A stretch of 42,876 nucleotides of DNA from Succinatimonas hippei YIT 12066 (GCF_000188195.1 NZ_GL830951.1:1-42876); one strand, 5' to 3'; shown: positions 1 to 7,703, counted from the stretch's first letter. Notes: generated by a model from the letters alone, not told the origin. Made by a program: numbers and translations.

Positions 1-125
1 CTGGTAACTTTCACCTAAAGCTTGAGCGGTGGAGACTCCAAAAGTTAATTTATTGAAAAATAAGGAATTACTGCAAAGTAGCCAAATAAATCCAGCTATA
101 TTTAACTTGCTGGTAACTTTCACCT
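1..125. repeat. Pair of 16-bp direct repeats
   Basis: The 16-base word CTGGTAACTTTCACCT occurs at 1-16 and again at 110-125, a period of 109 bp. The following bases are also loosely similar (AAAGCTTG versus GAGGCTGTTG). The word is partly self-complementary (GGT...ACC). The first copy touches the window edge, so more copies may lie to the left. No open reading frame explains the match. Spacing is far too long for a CRISPR array. Nature unknown. Confidence 0.5.
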
Positions 126-172
126 GAGGCTGTTGAATGGTGAAGTGTCCTTTGTTCATAAAAGAACTATAG

Positions 173-268
173 TGACTCATTTTTGACAACAAAAAATTTG
201 AAAAGCTTAAAAAATAGGTTTAATTTAGAAAATTTGAAAAAATAAAAATATTTAATATCAATAAGATA
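173..268 (+). repeat. Long direct repeat, left copy (A)
   Basis: Bases 173-204 match 6625-6656 exactly (32 of 32). Similarity continues with scattered substitutions to about 268 and about 6718, ending in a shared ATATCAATA word. A third in-register copy lies at 5473-5527. The repeat contains a TTGACA box at 183-188 and is very AT-rich after it, so it could be promoter-like, a recombination scar, or the end of a lost element. This copy lies just beyond the 3' end of the helicase gene and bounds the left side of the helicase/ATPase/nuclease block. Confidence 0.75.
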
Positions 269-328
269 AATTATAAATACTTTTATAAATATTGAGTGGG
301 AATAGTTAGTTTTTAACTTTTTTCATAA

Positions 329-376
329 AAGGCCCTGATTTACATTTTAAAGGATGTAAGTCGGGGCTTAATTTTT
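329..376 (+). terminator. Rho-independent terminator, plus strand
   Basis: A long hairpin pairs 329-345 with 354-369 (AAGGCCCTGATTTACAT against ATGTAAGTCGGGGCTT, two G-U pairs and one bulge). The T-rich tail AATTTTTG follows. No plus-strand gene is visible upstream inside the window, so it serves either a gene left of the window or a short transcript starting near the TTGACA box at 183. Confidence 0.65.
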
Positions 377-384
377 GTTGCTTT

Positions 385-416
385 CATAAAAAGAAATTCC
401 AGACACTGTCTGGAAT
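385..416 (-). terminator. Terminator of the helicase gene
   Basis: A near-perfect palindrome at 396-416 (ATTCCAGACA, one base, TGTCTGGAAT) is followed on the minus strand by TTTCTTTTT (395 down to about 385). It lies 50 bp beyond the stop codon of the minus-strand helicase gene, so it is its likely terminator. The loop is short, and pairing would probably start at the eighth base. Confidence 0.7.
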
Positions 417-466
417 ATTTGAAGGAAAAAGAACTCTCTTAAATTTCAAGGTGGTTTTCAAAAAGG

Positions 467-3400
467 CTAATTGTATAGAATACTTTTACTTAAATATTTA
501 GCAGGAATTTCATTTTGAAGTTTTAACTTAAAGTTGATTGGAGATTCTCCTTCGTATGAGATAGGAGTTGCAAATCCAAGACAAGCATATGGAGCTCGTG
601 TTTTATTCTTATTGTATTTTTTATCACGAACAAATAGCAGCATATTGTTTTTAGAGTTGATTAAACGTTGTCCCTCTTTAGATTCTATTTTTACATTATT
701 TGACGTTTGCCAGTGGAAGGTTTGGTTGTCGATGGCATAGTCTTCATAAAGGGTGTTTTCGCTGTACTCATTAAGATTCTTATGTAATGTCACCATTAAG
801 ATGTTGATGTTATTTTTTTTGTCGTAAAAATGACCTTTGACCTGTGTAGTAGGGTTATCGTAGTCAAGAGCACTCAATAATTGATCTCTTGTATAAGTTC
901 CGTAAAGATCAAGAGGGCTGTTAGTAGTAAGTGGTTTTAAAGGTACATCAATATTATTTTCTAAGACTGCAATTAACTGCTGTAGTTCATCTTTGATGTT
1001 TTTACTAAACAAAAATCTCTTAAAGGCTTCAATATCTCCATTCTTTTCATCCCTGTAATAACTTATAAATAGCATTTTAAAAAATTGATTGGTGATATCA
1101 ATTTGTTCTTCTAAAAGAGATTCTTTAATAAAAGATAAAAAACGCTGACTATTTATGTGACTTATCTTTTGGAAGAATTGAAAGCCTTGTTTTGAGTTGG
1201 TATAAAAATCTTCTTTGATGATTAATGCGTTAGTTAGCAATGAGCTAAAACTACGATTATTGTTGTATATATCACCTAAATCTAGTTGATAATACTCTAT
1301 AAATTCTTGTAAAGAAGGAACTTTTTCAATCTGATCTCTAAGCTGCATTATTTTGGTTGTAAGATTTTTATTAGTATTTTGGGCAGATTTTATGTTGTCT
1401 AAAACGTTCTTCATGGCCTCTTTTTGAAGCTCAATAAAGCAATTTGGAGGTAAATTAATAAACCCGTCTTTAATTTCGTCTTGCAGGCTTTTCGTTCCTT
1501 TATTAAGAAGAGCTTGAAAACGCGAGCTGTAATTAAAATTGCGAGCTGCTTTTGCAATAAAGTCCAATACAACTAGATGATCTTTTCCAGGATATAAACG
1601 CAGTCCACGGCCTAATTGCTGCAAAAATATGGTTAAAGAATTTGTAGGGCGTAAAAAGAGGACAGTATTTACTTGGGGAATATCTACACCTTCATTGTAA
1701 AGATCGACTGTAAAGATGATAGAAATTTTTCCATCAATTAGCTCTTTTTGGGCATTGGCACGTTCTTGTGAACTGCTGCGCGAATTTAAGGCTAATGCTT
1801 TTATATCGCTGTTTTGGTTAAAAAAGTTAGCCATGTATTGGGCATGCTTTATATTTACACAAAAACCTAAAGCTTTTGTTTTTTCGATATTATCAACATA
1901 ATGTAAAAGTGTTTTTATTATATTGTCTGCTCTATAGAATGCGCTTTTAGAGTCGTCAACAAATACTTTTTCAAGTTGCTTTGTGTCATATTCGCCATTT
2001 TTCATGGCTATAGAGCTTAAATCAACAGTGTCGCTGATGCCAAAATAAGCAAATGGGCAGAGAAGACCTTTTTCTAGAGCTTGCGGTAACCTGATAGCAG
2101 CCGTTACTCCGTTATCAAAGTATTGGAAAATTTGGCGGTCGTCGTTTCGCTCTGGCGTAGCAGTAAGACCAAGAAGAATTTTTGGTTTTAAATATTTAAA
2201 TAAATCTTGATAACTATCAGCTCCGCCATGATGAGCTTCGTCAACGATAATAAAATCATAAAAATTAGCGCCACCATTGACTGTACAAATGTTTCTTACA
2301 TCTAAGGATTGGATGGTAATAAATAGATTCTCTCGTGAAATTGGTTTTTCACCCGAACAGCATATTTCTCCAAAATTTGGATTTCTTAAAATATATCTAA
2401 ATGTTTGTAATGCCTGTTCAAGAATTTCTTTTCTATGCGCAACAAAAAGAAGACGCGAGGTCTGTTTGTTTTTATCTTGTTGTTGCTTAAAACGCAGGTA
2501 GTCAAATGCAGCAATAACCGTCTTTCCTGTTCCTGTCGCCGCAACTATTAGATTTTTATTGCGGTTATAAAGTGTTCTTTGTATAGCTAGTTTATCTAAG
2601 ATTTCTTGTTGATAATCATATGGTTTGATATTAAAAAAAGTTGTATTTTGCGTATTTGTAATATTATTTTTTGGATTTTTTTCTTCCTGAAGAGCGTGTC
2701 TTAATTTTTCTATTTCTTCTACTTTTCCGCTAAACTCCTCAAAATCTGGAGAATTTAAGAAAAAATCAAAAGAATTTAGGACTTTTTGATATAAAAAGAA
2801 GTCGTAAAGTTCAGAAATCTTAATATTCCATTCAAGTCCGGAATTAAGCGCGGATCGTGATAGATTAGAAGAACCTACGTAAGCAGAACCGCAGCCGTTA
2901 TTTCGTTTGAAGATAAAAGCTTTAGCATGCATGCGAACTTTTTTACTGTCGTAGCATATTTTTATATGAGTATTTTTAAGCTTGGAAAACTCTTCTAATG
3001 CGCGAGATTCTGTTGCACCAATATACGTTGAAGTTAAGATTGTCAGGTTTCCGCCTCTATCTAAGAAGTCTTTAAGATCTTTTTCAATTTGCAAGAAACC
3101 GTAATATTTTATAAATGATATGAAAAAGCAGATATTATCGGCACTTCTAATCTCTGCTTTAATTTCATTGATAAAAGGGATTTCTCCATTTACGCCAGTA
3201 AAAATTTGGTTGATGTTTAAAGGTAGAGAAGGTCTTGAATATGTTGGAATTAATTCACTTTTTCTTATTTCTTGTAATATAGTGAGAGGATTTACAGGAG
3301 CGCTAATGGTAGATGATGGTAATTCTCTTATAGTTTGGTTAAGTATTTTGTATAGACTTGGCAGTAGATTTTTATCATCTTCATGTTCATTAATATATGA

Positions 3401-3553
3401 TCTTAAAATGTTTTTAATAAAATTAACAATTGATGAGATTCCCTCTGGATCTGCTCTAACAGATTTAGTTTCTTTGATTGTAATTTTTTCTTCTTCAAGA
3501 TCATTTAGATCTGCAAGCGTCAGCAAACGATCGTAAATTCCGTTATGTAGCAT
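467..3553 (-). CDS. PLD-nuclease / DEAD-box helicase / DUF3427 protein
   Basis: This 1028-residue protein joins three modules. Residues about 120-270 are phospholipase D-like: HAKAFIFK at 209 and GSSNLS at 228 form one HKD-type site. Residues about 310-670 are a superfamily 2 helicase: Walker A ATGTGKT at 339, DEAH at 438, TATP at 464, NEGVDIP at 620 and QLGRGLR at 646. The C-terminal third matches the layout of DUF3427-family helicases. Such proteins are thought to act on nucleic acids, and the PLD module may cut or bind DNA, but no substrate is established here. The ATG at 3553 is the only good start. The gene is transcribed alone and ends at a strong hairpin. It neighbours an AAA ATPase and a YhcG nuclease, which suggests a defence or DNA-repair island. 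Family call is firm, role is inferred. Confidence 0.88.
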   Translation of the reverse strand: MLHNGIYDRLLTLADLNDLEEEKITIKETKSVRADPEGISSIVNFIKNILRSYINEHEDDKNLLPSLYKILNQTIRELPSSTISAPVNPLTILQEIRKSELIPTYSRPSLPLNINQIFTGVNGEIPFINEIKAEIRSADNICFFISFIKYYGFLQIEKDLKDFLDRGGNLTILTSTYIGATESRALEEFSKLKNTHIKICYDSKKVRMHAKAFIFKRNNGCGSAYVGSSNLSRSALNSGLEWNIKISELYDFFLYQKVLNSFDFFLNSPDFEEFSGKVEEIEKLRHALQEEKNPKNNITNTQNTTFFNIKPYDYQQEILDKLAIQRTLYNRNKNLIVAATGTGKTVIAAFDYLRFKQQQDKNKQTSRLLFVAHRKEILEQALQTFRYILRNPNFGEICCSGEKPISRENLFITIQSLDVRNICTVNGGANFYDFIIVDEAHHGGADSYQDLFKYLKPKILLGLTATPERNDDRQIFQYFDNGVTAAIRLPQALEKGLLCPFAYFGISDTVDLSSIAMKNGEYDTKQLEKVFVDDSKSAFYRADNIIKTLLHYVDNIEKTKALGFCVNIKHAQYMANFFNQNSDIKALALNSRSSSQERANAQKELIDGKISIIFTVDLYNEGVDIPQVNTVLFLRPTNSLTIFLQQLGRGLRLYPGKDHLVVLDFIAKAARNFNYSSRFQALLNKGTKSLQDEIKDGFINLPPNCFIELQKEAMKNVLDNIKSAQNTNKNLTTKIMQLRDQIEKVPSLQEFIEYYQLDLGDIYNNNRSFSSLLTNALIIKEDFYTNSKQGFQFFQKISHINSQRFLSFIKESLLEEQIDITNQFFKMLFISYYRDEKNGDIEAFKRFLFSKNIKDELQQLIAVLENNIDVPLKPLTTNSPLDLYGTYTRDQLLSALDYDNPTTQVKGHFYDKKNNINILMVTLHKNLNEYSENTLYEDYAIDNQTFHWQTSNNVKIESKEGQRLINSKNNMLLFVRDKKYNKNKTRAPYACLGFATPISYEGESPINFKLKLQNEIPAKYLSKSILYN

Positions 3554-3727
3554 TTAATTTTGTCCAAACTGTAACATTTATTTATGCAGCATAAGGAAAA
3601 ATTAATGGCAATTAAATAGTGAAACTCCACAATTTTTAAGTTTGCTTTCTTTTAATAAATATAGGCAAGATAGAAAAGTACATGGAAAGATAAACTTGAA
3701 CCCATTTAGGAAGGAGTTAGCAATAAA

Positions 3728-5005
3728 TTAATCTTTTAGGCATCCAATCGGAATAACAAAAACACCATCCGGACGTTTATATCCATACTCGGTTCCTGTT
3801 AAAACTATTTTAAGGTCAGGTAATCTCATAGGAACCTGTTTTTCTTTTTCGTTATATTGCCTTACTAACTCCTCAATTTTACAGAGGTGTTTTGCTCCAG
3901 CATCGATTTCGTTTGAACCAAGCTTAATCTCAATAAGTGCATAACGGCCGTCGCCAAGATGTAATACTGCATCGGCTTCTAAGTCATAGCGATCATGATA
4001 GTATGATACTTGTCCTTCTTGGAGGCTTGAGTACACTCTTAAATCACGTATGCACAGAGATTCAAAAAGAAAACCTAAAGTTTTAAAATCAGTATTAAAG
4101 TATTCCGGAGTTAATCCTAAAGCGGCAACCGCAATAGAAGGGTCTATAAAATTTCGTTTGTCTTTTGAACGTATTGCTGATTTTGAGCGAATAGCCGGAT
4201 TCCATGCCGGGACATCTTCAATAATGAAAAGTTTTTCTAGTGCCTCTACATAGTTCCAAAAAGATGATTCTGATATTCCGCAATTTTGAATATCTTTAAA
4301 AATTGTTTGTAATGTGCTTAAAGTGCACAAATTACGAGCATATGATCTTATTAGGTTTTGAGTCCATAATTTATTTCTTTTCGTCCCGTCAATGTTTGAA
4401 ATATCTACAGAGCAGGTCTGGGCAAACAGATCTTTTGCAATTTGTAATTGAGCTATTGGAGTGGTGTTGTTGATTGCGCTAGGCCATCCTCCGCGGCAAA
4501 TAGCAAAAATCAGTTTATCTATGCTTAAGTCGGAATGGCATCCATCAAATGAGTTAGGATCGTTGAATAATTGAGAAAGAGAAACCGTACCGTTGGATTC
4601 TTCACTTTCATAAAGACTCATCGGATACATTTTCATTGTTGAAATTCTGAGCGTTCCGCTATGAGGTGTCTGCACATTTTGTGAAGTTGATCCTGTAAGG
4701 ATATATAGTCCGTTTTTCTGTTCATCATCGATGGATTTTCTTATAGCTCCCCAAATTTTTGGAGCATCCTGCCACTCGTCAAACAGGCGCGGTTTTTCTC
4801 CTATTAATAATTTTGACGGTTGCACTTGAGCCACGGATAGTAAATTATCACGAAGATCTTCATCTTGAAATTCAACAACACTTTTGGCCTTTTGCTTGCC
4901 GGTTGTCGTTTTACCGCATCCTTTAGGTCCGGTGATGAGAGTTGCACCGAATGATTCTAATTTTAGCTCTAATAAACCGTCAACAATACGCTTTTTGTAA
5001 ATCAT
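3728..5005 (-). CDS. AAA ATPase with DUF4143-type C-terminal domain
   Basis: The protein has 425 residues. The N-terminal AAA domain shows Walker A GPKGCGKTT near residue 27 and a Walker B-like stretch LFDEWQD near 73. The C-terminal half resembles DUF4143: it ends in a PD-(D/E)XK-like core, with an acidic residue in YDLEADAVLH followed by the strand ALIEIKLG. Proteins of this kind are widespread in bacteria and archaea, but their function is largely unknown; toxin-antitoxin, mobile-element and defence contexts are common. The ATG at 5005 directly follows an AT-rich leader, and a 23-bp tandem repeat array begins 56 bp upstream, which may control this gene. About 170 bp separate its stop from the helicase start, so the two genes may be separately transcribed. 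Confidence 0.85.
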   Translation of the reverse strand: MIYKKRIVDGLLELKLESFGATLITGPKGCGKTTTGKQKAKSVVEFQDEDLRDNLLSVAQVQPSKLLIGEKPRLFDEWQDAPKIWGAIRKSIDDEQKNGLYILTGSTSQNVQTPHSGTLRISTMKMYPMSLYESEESNGTVSLSQLFNDPNSFDGCHSDLSIDKLIFAICRGGWPSAINNTTPIAQLQIAKDLFAQTCSVDISNIDGTKRNKLWTQNLIRSYARNLCTLSTLQTIFKDIQNCGISESSFWNYVEALEKLFIIEDVPAWNPAIRSKSAIRSKDKRNFIDPSIAVAALGLTPEYFNTDFKTLGFLFESLCIRDLRVYSSLQEGQVSYYHDRYDLEADAVLHLGDGRYALIEIKLGSNEIDAGAKHLCKIEELVRQYNEKEKQVPMRLPDLKIVLTGTEYGYKRPDGVFVIPIGCLKD

Positions 5006-5060
5006 ATTTTTTGCTTTTAACTTATTAATATTTATAATTAATTATAGTTCAAGATTTTTA

Positions 5061-5198
5061 TTGTTACAACTTTTTGCGGTATTTTGTTACAGTAATTTGC
5101 GGTATTTTGTTACAGTAATTTGCGGTATTTTGTTACAGTATTTTGCGGTATTTTATTACAGTATTTTGCGGTGTTTCCTTACAGCTTTTTGCGATTCT
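5061..5198 (+). repeat. Tandem array of 23-bp repeats (iteron-like)
   Basis: Six head-to-tail units of 23 bp start at 5061, 5084, 5107, 5130, 5153 and 5176. Each reads approximately TTGTTACAGT then AATTTGCGGTATT. Units 2 and 3 are identical, unit 4 differs from them by one base, units 1 and 5 by a few, and unit 6 is decayed. The array ends 56 bp upstream of the ATPase start on the opposite strand. A period of two helical turns fits side-by-side protein binding (operator or iteron), but replication slippage of a neutral minisatellite is also possible. Confidence 0.9.
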
Positions 5199-5545
5199 TG
5201 TGGCATATAAATAAGAAAAACGAAAGTAAAATTTTGAACGGTATCGAAAATCTCCAGTAGTCTAGCCATCCTATGCCAATAAATGGGCCAAGTTGTGCCA
5301 ACTTTTGGGCCGCTGATTTTTAGCTCTTTTTCTTTATACTATTATCTAATTTAAGATTTATTTTTCCATAGTCTCGATTTTGCTGTGTTTATAAGGAAAA
5401 ATTTATAGCTAAACCATATTTGGCATTCTCCATTCGTGAGGTTTCATTTTGCTCAAAAAAGATTTGTTGCGGCTCATTTTTGATGTCCAAGAATTTTAAC
5501 ACGTTGAATAATAATATTAATTTAGAACCGATCTGGGGTAATTTT
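5199..5545. other. Intergenic region between ATPase and YhcG genes
   Basis: About 350 bp hold no convincing gene. An imperfect hairpin at 5286-5311 (GGCCAAGTTG against CAACTT, TT, GGGCC) followed by a T-rich run to about 5338 looks like a plus-strand terminator, although no plus-strand gene precedes it. A third copy of the long direct repeat lies at 5473-5527. Open frames extend upstream of the nuclease start to a TTG at 5420, but this extension has no family resemblance. Confidence 0.45.
5473..5527 (+). repeat. Long direct repeat, degenerate middle copy (C)
   Basis: Aligned without gaps to 176-230, this stretch shares about 41 of 55 bases. The first 11 bases (CTCATTTTTGA) and the last 11 (TTAATTTAGAA) are identical and in register. 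It ends 18 bp before the probable ATG of the YhcG-type nuclease. The match is weaker than that between the outer copies, and AT-richness inflates it, but the two exact end blocks at fixed spacing are hard to explain by chance. Confidence 0.5.
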
Positions 5546-6613
5546 ATGGTTTTAGAAACGGCAGTTAGAATTAATTCAATGCAAGATGCTATCCATGATA
5601 TACATCGAATTCTTTTATCTTCTAGAGATAAAGTTGCTCACCGGATCAATAACGAACTTTTATCTGTTTATTGGAATGTTGGTAAAAAAATTTTTGAGTT
5701 TCAACAGAAGTTTAAAGATCAAGTTGTTGATGAGCCAAAAAGCTTGAAGGAAATTTCTAAATCCTTAACTAGCGACTTTGGGACTGGTTTTTCAGTTTCA
5801 AATTTGCGTTTGATGAAGCTCTTTTATTTAACCTATCCACAGCAACAGACACTGTCTGTTTCGTTATCTTGGGCACATTATTGTGTGCTTTTGACAATTT
5901 CAGATCCATATAAACGCAGTTTTTATGAAAAAGAATCTGTTTATGCAAATTGGTCTGTCCGTGAGCTAAAACGCCAAATTGAAAGTTCGTTGTTTGAGAG
6001 ATTAATGTTGTCACAAGGTGAAGCAAATAAAGAAAAGCTCCTTTCTCTTGCGCTAAAAGACAATGAAATTTCGCAACCGAAAGATATTTTACAAGATCCT
6101 CATGTTTTTGAGTTTTTAGGCATTCCGGAAGACAAAACTCTTGTGGAAAGTGATCTTGAAAAAGCACTAGTTCAACAAATAAAGAAATTTCTTTTGGAAT
6201 TAGGTCGCGGCTTCATGTTTGTTGGAACGCAGCAACCTGTAACCATCAACAATACGCATTATTATGTCGATATGGTCTTTTACAATAAAATTTTGCGGGC
6301 TTATGTTTTAATTGAAATAAAGACGACAAAGTTTACTCCTGAGGCTGCAGGTCAAATTAATATGTTCCTTAATTATTATGCTTCTGAAGTAAATGATTAT
6401 GATGACAACCCACCTATAGGCATTATTTTGTGTACTAACAAAGATAGTGTCTCTGCAGAATACGCTTTAGGTGGGTTGGCGAATAAAATTTTTGCTTCCC
6501 GCTATGTTTTGTACATTCCAAACAAGGAACAGCTGATTTCTCAGGCTGAGGCTGTTTTGCAGAAATGGCATGGCAAGTCAGACGATAAAGATGACAAAGA
6601 TTCTCCCAACTGA
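5546..6613 (+). CDS. YhcG-type PD-(D/E)XK nuclease domain protein (DUF1016)
   Basis: From the ATG at 5546 this is a 355-residue protein matching YhcG in length. The N-terminal helical, winged-helix-like part contains NNELLSVYWNVGKKI. The C-terminal nuclease-like core runs through YYVDMVFYNKIL, with D as the first acidic residue, LIEIKTTKFTPE as the E-x-K motif, then GQINMFLNYY and PIGIILCTNK. YhcG proteins are linked to DNA processing and often occur with helicases or restriction systems; the cellular role remains unproved. GGGGTA lies five bases before the chosen ATG, whereas the frame continues upstream to a TTG at 5420 through sequence unlike the family. A repeat copy sits immediately upstream. 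Confidence 0.88.
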   Translation: MVLETAVRINSMQDAIHDIHRILLSSRDKVAHRINNELLSVYWNVGKKIFEFQQKFKDQVVDEPKSLKEISKSLTSDFGTGFSVSNLRLMKLFYLTYPQQQTLSVSLSWAHYCVLLTISDPYKRSFYEKESVYANWSVRELKRQIESSLFERLMLSQGEANKEKLLSLALKDNEISQPKDILQDPHVFEFLGIPEDKTLVESDLEKALVQQIKKFLLELGRGFMFVGTQQPVTINNTHYYVDMVFYNKILRAYVLIEIKTTKFTPEAAGQINMFLNYYASEVNDYDDNPPIGIILCTNKDSVSAEYALGGLANKIFASRYVLYIPNKEQLISQAEAVLQKWHGKSDDKDDKDSPN

Positions 6614-6624
6614 AAGTAAAGAGC

Positions 6625-6718
6625 TGACTCATTTTTGACAACAAAAAATTTGAAAAACTTAAAGAATAAGATTAATTCCGGATATTTGAAAATTTTTGTT
6701 AAATATCAATATAATAAA
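6625..6718 (+). repeat. Long direct repeat, right copy (B)
   Basis: It begins 12 bp after the YhcG stop codon and repeats 173-268. The first 32 bases are identical, the next roughly 20 nearly so, and similarity fades to about 6718. Together with the left copy it brackets 6.4 kb carrying helicase, ATPase and nuclease genes. It also lies upstream of the acetyltransferase gene and includes a TTGACA box at 6635-6640 that might serve as a promoter element. Confidence 0.75.
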
Positions 6719-6799
6719 CAAAGTCATATGTTAATTAAAATTAAGTGGATATAAGAATAAATCGGCAAAACCAATAAAAATAAGTTGAAAGGTGACAGA

Positions 6800-7339
6800 A
6801 TGGTTAATGATTTTTTCTTGATGTCAAACCGGATAGGATTTTCAAAGTGGCAGAAAAGTGATAGTAAATTAGCAGAAATACTATGGGGCGATCCTGATGT
6901 TACAAGATATATTTGTGCAAGCGGCGCGTTTAGTGCGGACGACATTTCTGCTCGGTTAGAAAAAGAAATAAATAATGAAAAAGAATATCATGTTCAATAT
7001 TGGCCTATTTTCGAACTTTCATCAAAGGCTTTTATTGGATGTTGCGGCCTAAGACCATATCGTATGAATAAATATGAAATGGGCTTTCACTTACGTCCGC
7101 AATTTTGGGGAAAGGGGTATGCAACAGAAGCCGCAAAGGCTGTAATAGACTATGCGTTTTCTGTTTTGAAAGCAGAAGCTCTTTTTGCAGGACATAATCC
7201 CAACAATATTGCATCTTCAAAGATCTTACTTAAACTTGGTTTTAGCTATATCGGCAATGTGTTTTATGAGCCAACAGGTTTAAACCATCCGTCTTATGAA
7301 TTAAGACAAAAATTTTATAAAACACATATAAAGCTTTGA
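6800..7339 (+). CDS. GNAT acetyltransferase, RimJ/RimL-like
   Basis: The 179-residue protein has the GNAT fold of the ribosomal-protein/aminoglycoside acetyltransferase branch (Acetyltransf_3). It shows YWPIFELSSKAFIGCCGLRPY, the acetyl-CoA loop FWGKGYATEAAKAVIDYAF, and the C-terminal HNPNNIASSKILLKLGF. Such enzymes transfer acetyl from acetyl-CoA to an amino group of a protein or small molecule; the substrate here is unknown. The ATG at 6800 is preferred to the upstream TTG at 6785 because GAAAGGTG lies six bases before it. It stands alone, directly after the right copy of the long repeat, and may belong to the accessory block or mark its edge. Confidence 0.85.
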   Translation: MVNDFFLMSNRIGFSKWQKSDSKLAEILWGDPDVTRYICASGAFSADDISARLEKEINNEKEYHVQYWPIFELSSKAFIGCCGLRPYRMNKYEMGFHLRPQFWGKGYATEAAKAVIDYAFSVLKAEALFAGHNPNNIASSKILLKLGFSYIGNVFYEPTGLNHPSYELRQKFYKTHIKL

Positions 7340-7384
7340 TTTATCGAAAAAATGCAAATTTTGTTGGCTAGGCAAGGATTGAGA

Positions 7385-7410
7385 TATGCAGAATATAAAA
7401 ATTCTGCATA
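7385..7410 (+). terminator. Hairpin after the acetyltransferase
   Basis: A perfect 10-bp stem (TATGCAGAAT at 7385-7394, ATTCTGCATA at 7401-7410) with a six-base loop lies 45 bp beyond the acetyltransferase stop. It is followed by A-rich, not T-rich, sequence, so it is a weak terminator candidate or an RNA end-stabilising structure. Confidence 0.35.
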
Positions 7411-7570
7411 AAAAGCATAATTCTAAAAAAAACTTACACATGCGTCTGAATATAATGTTTTGTAATTTTTTTTTACTTAAATCTTAAGCATGGTCGCGTT
7501 TTTGATATAGCTTAATGTATATCATTTAATCTCCTTAATTTAACCTGCTCAATAATTTAAGAATAAAACT

Positions 7571-7666
7571 ATGCGTAATAAACCTGTTTTTGTTACTCTC
7601 TTTTCCATCATTTTAATCGTTTACATTCTGTTTGGCGGTGATTCTGAGGCTGTTTCATTTCTTTAA
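7571..7666 (+). CDS. Possible 31-residue membrane peptide
   Basis: An ATG-to-TAA frame encodes a short basic N-terminus (MRNKPVF), one hydrophobic stretch (VTLFSIILIVYILF) and an acidic tail (GGDSEAVSFL). This is the usual layout of a small single-pass inner-membrane protein with the N-terminus inside. The ribosome binding site is weak (AAGAATAAA). A perfect 12-bp hairpin at 7704-7730 lies shortly downstream and would end the transcript. The 440-bp gap between acetyltransferase and LysR genes is otherwise empty. No family is recognised, and a chance ORF of this size is possible. Confidence 0.4.
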   Translation: MRNKPVFVTLFSIILIVYILFGGDSEAVSFL

Positions 7667-7703
7667 GCCTTAAAATCGTTTTTATTAGCAAATCCAAAGT
7701 TCT

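Noticed and set aside
3120-3536. Plus-strand 138-residue open frame inside the helicase gene
   Set aside because: It lies antisense to a conserved coding region, and its composition is that of a reversed gene.
3560-3580. Single copy of the tandem-repeat core (TGTTACAGT) upstream of the helicase start
   Set aside because: Nine matching bases (3568-3576, minus strand) without the rest of the unit can easily be chance in AT-rich DNA, so it was not taken as a shared operator.
5061-5198. CRISPR array
   Set aside because: The 23-bp units are directly contiguous with no unique spacers, and no cas gene is present.
5420-5545. N-terminal extension of the YhcG-type protein from a TTG at 5420
   Set aside because: The extra 42 residues do not resemble the family, lack a ribosome binding site, and coincide with the repeat copy; the ATG at 5546 gives the family length.
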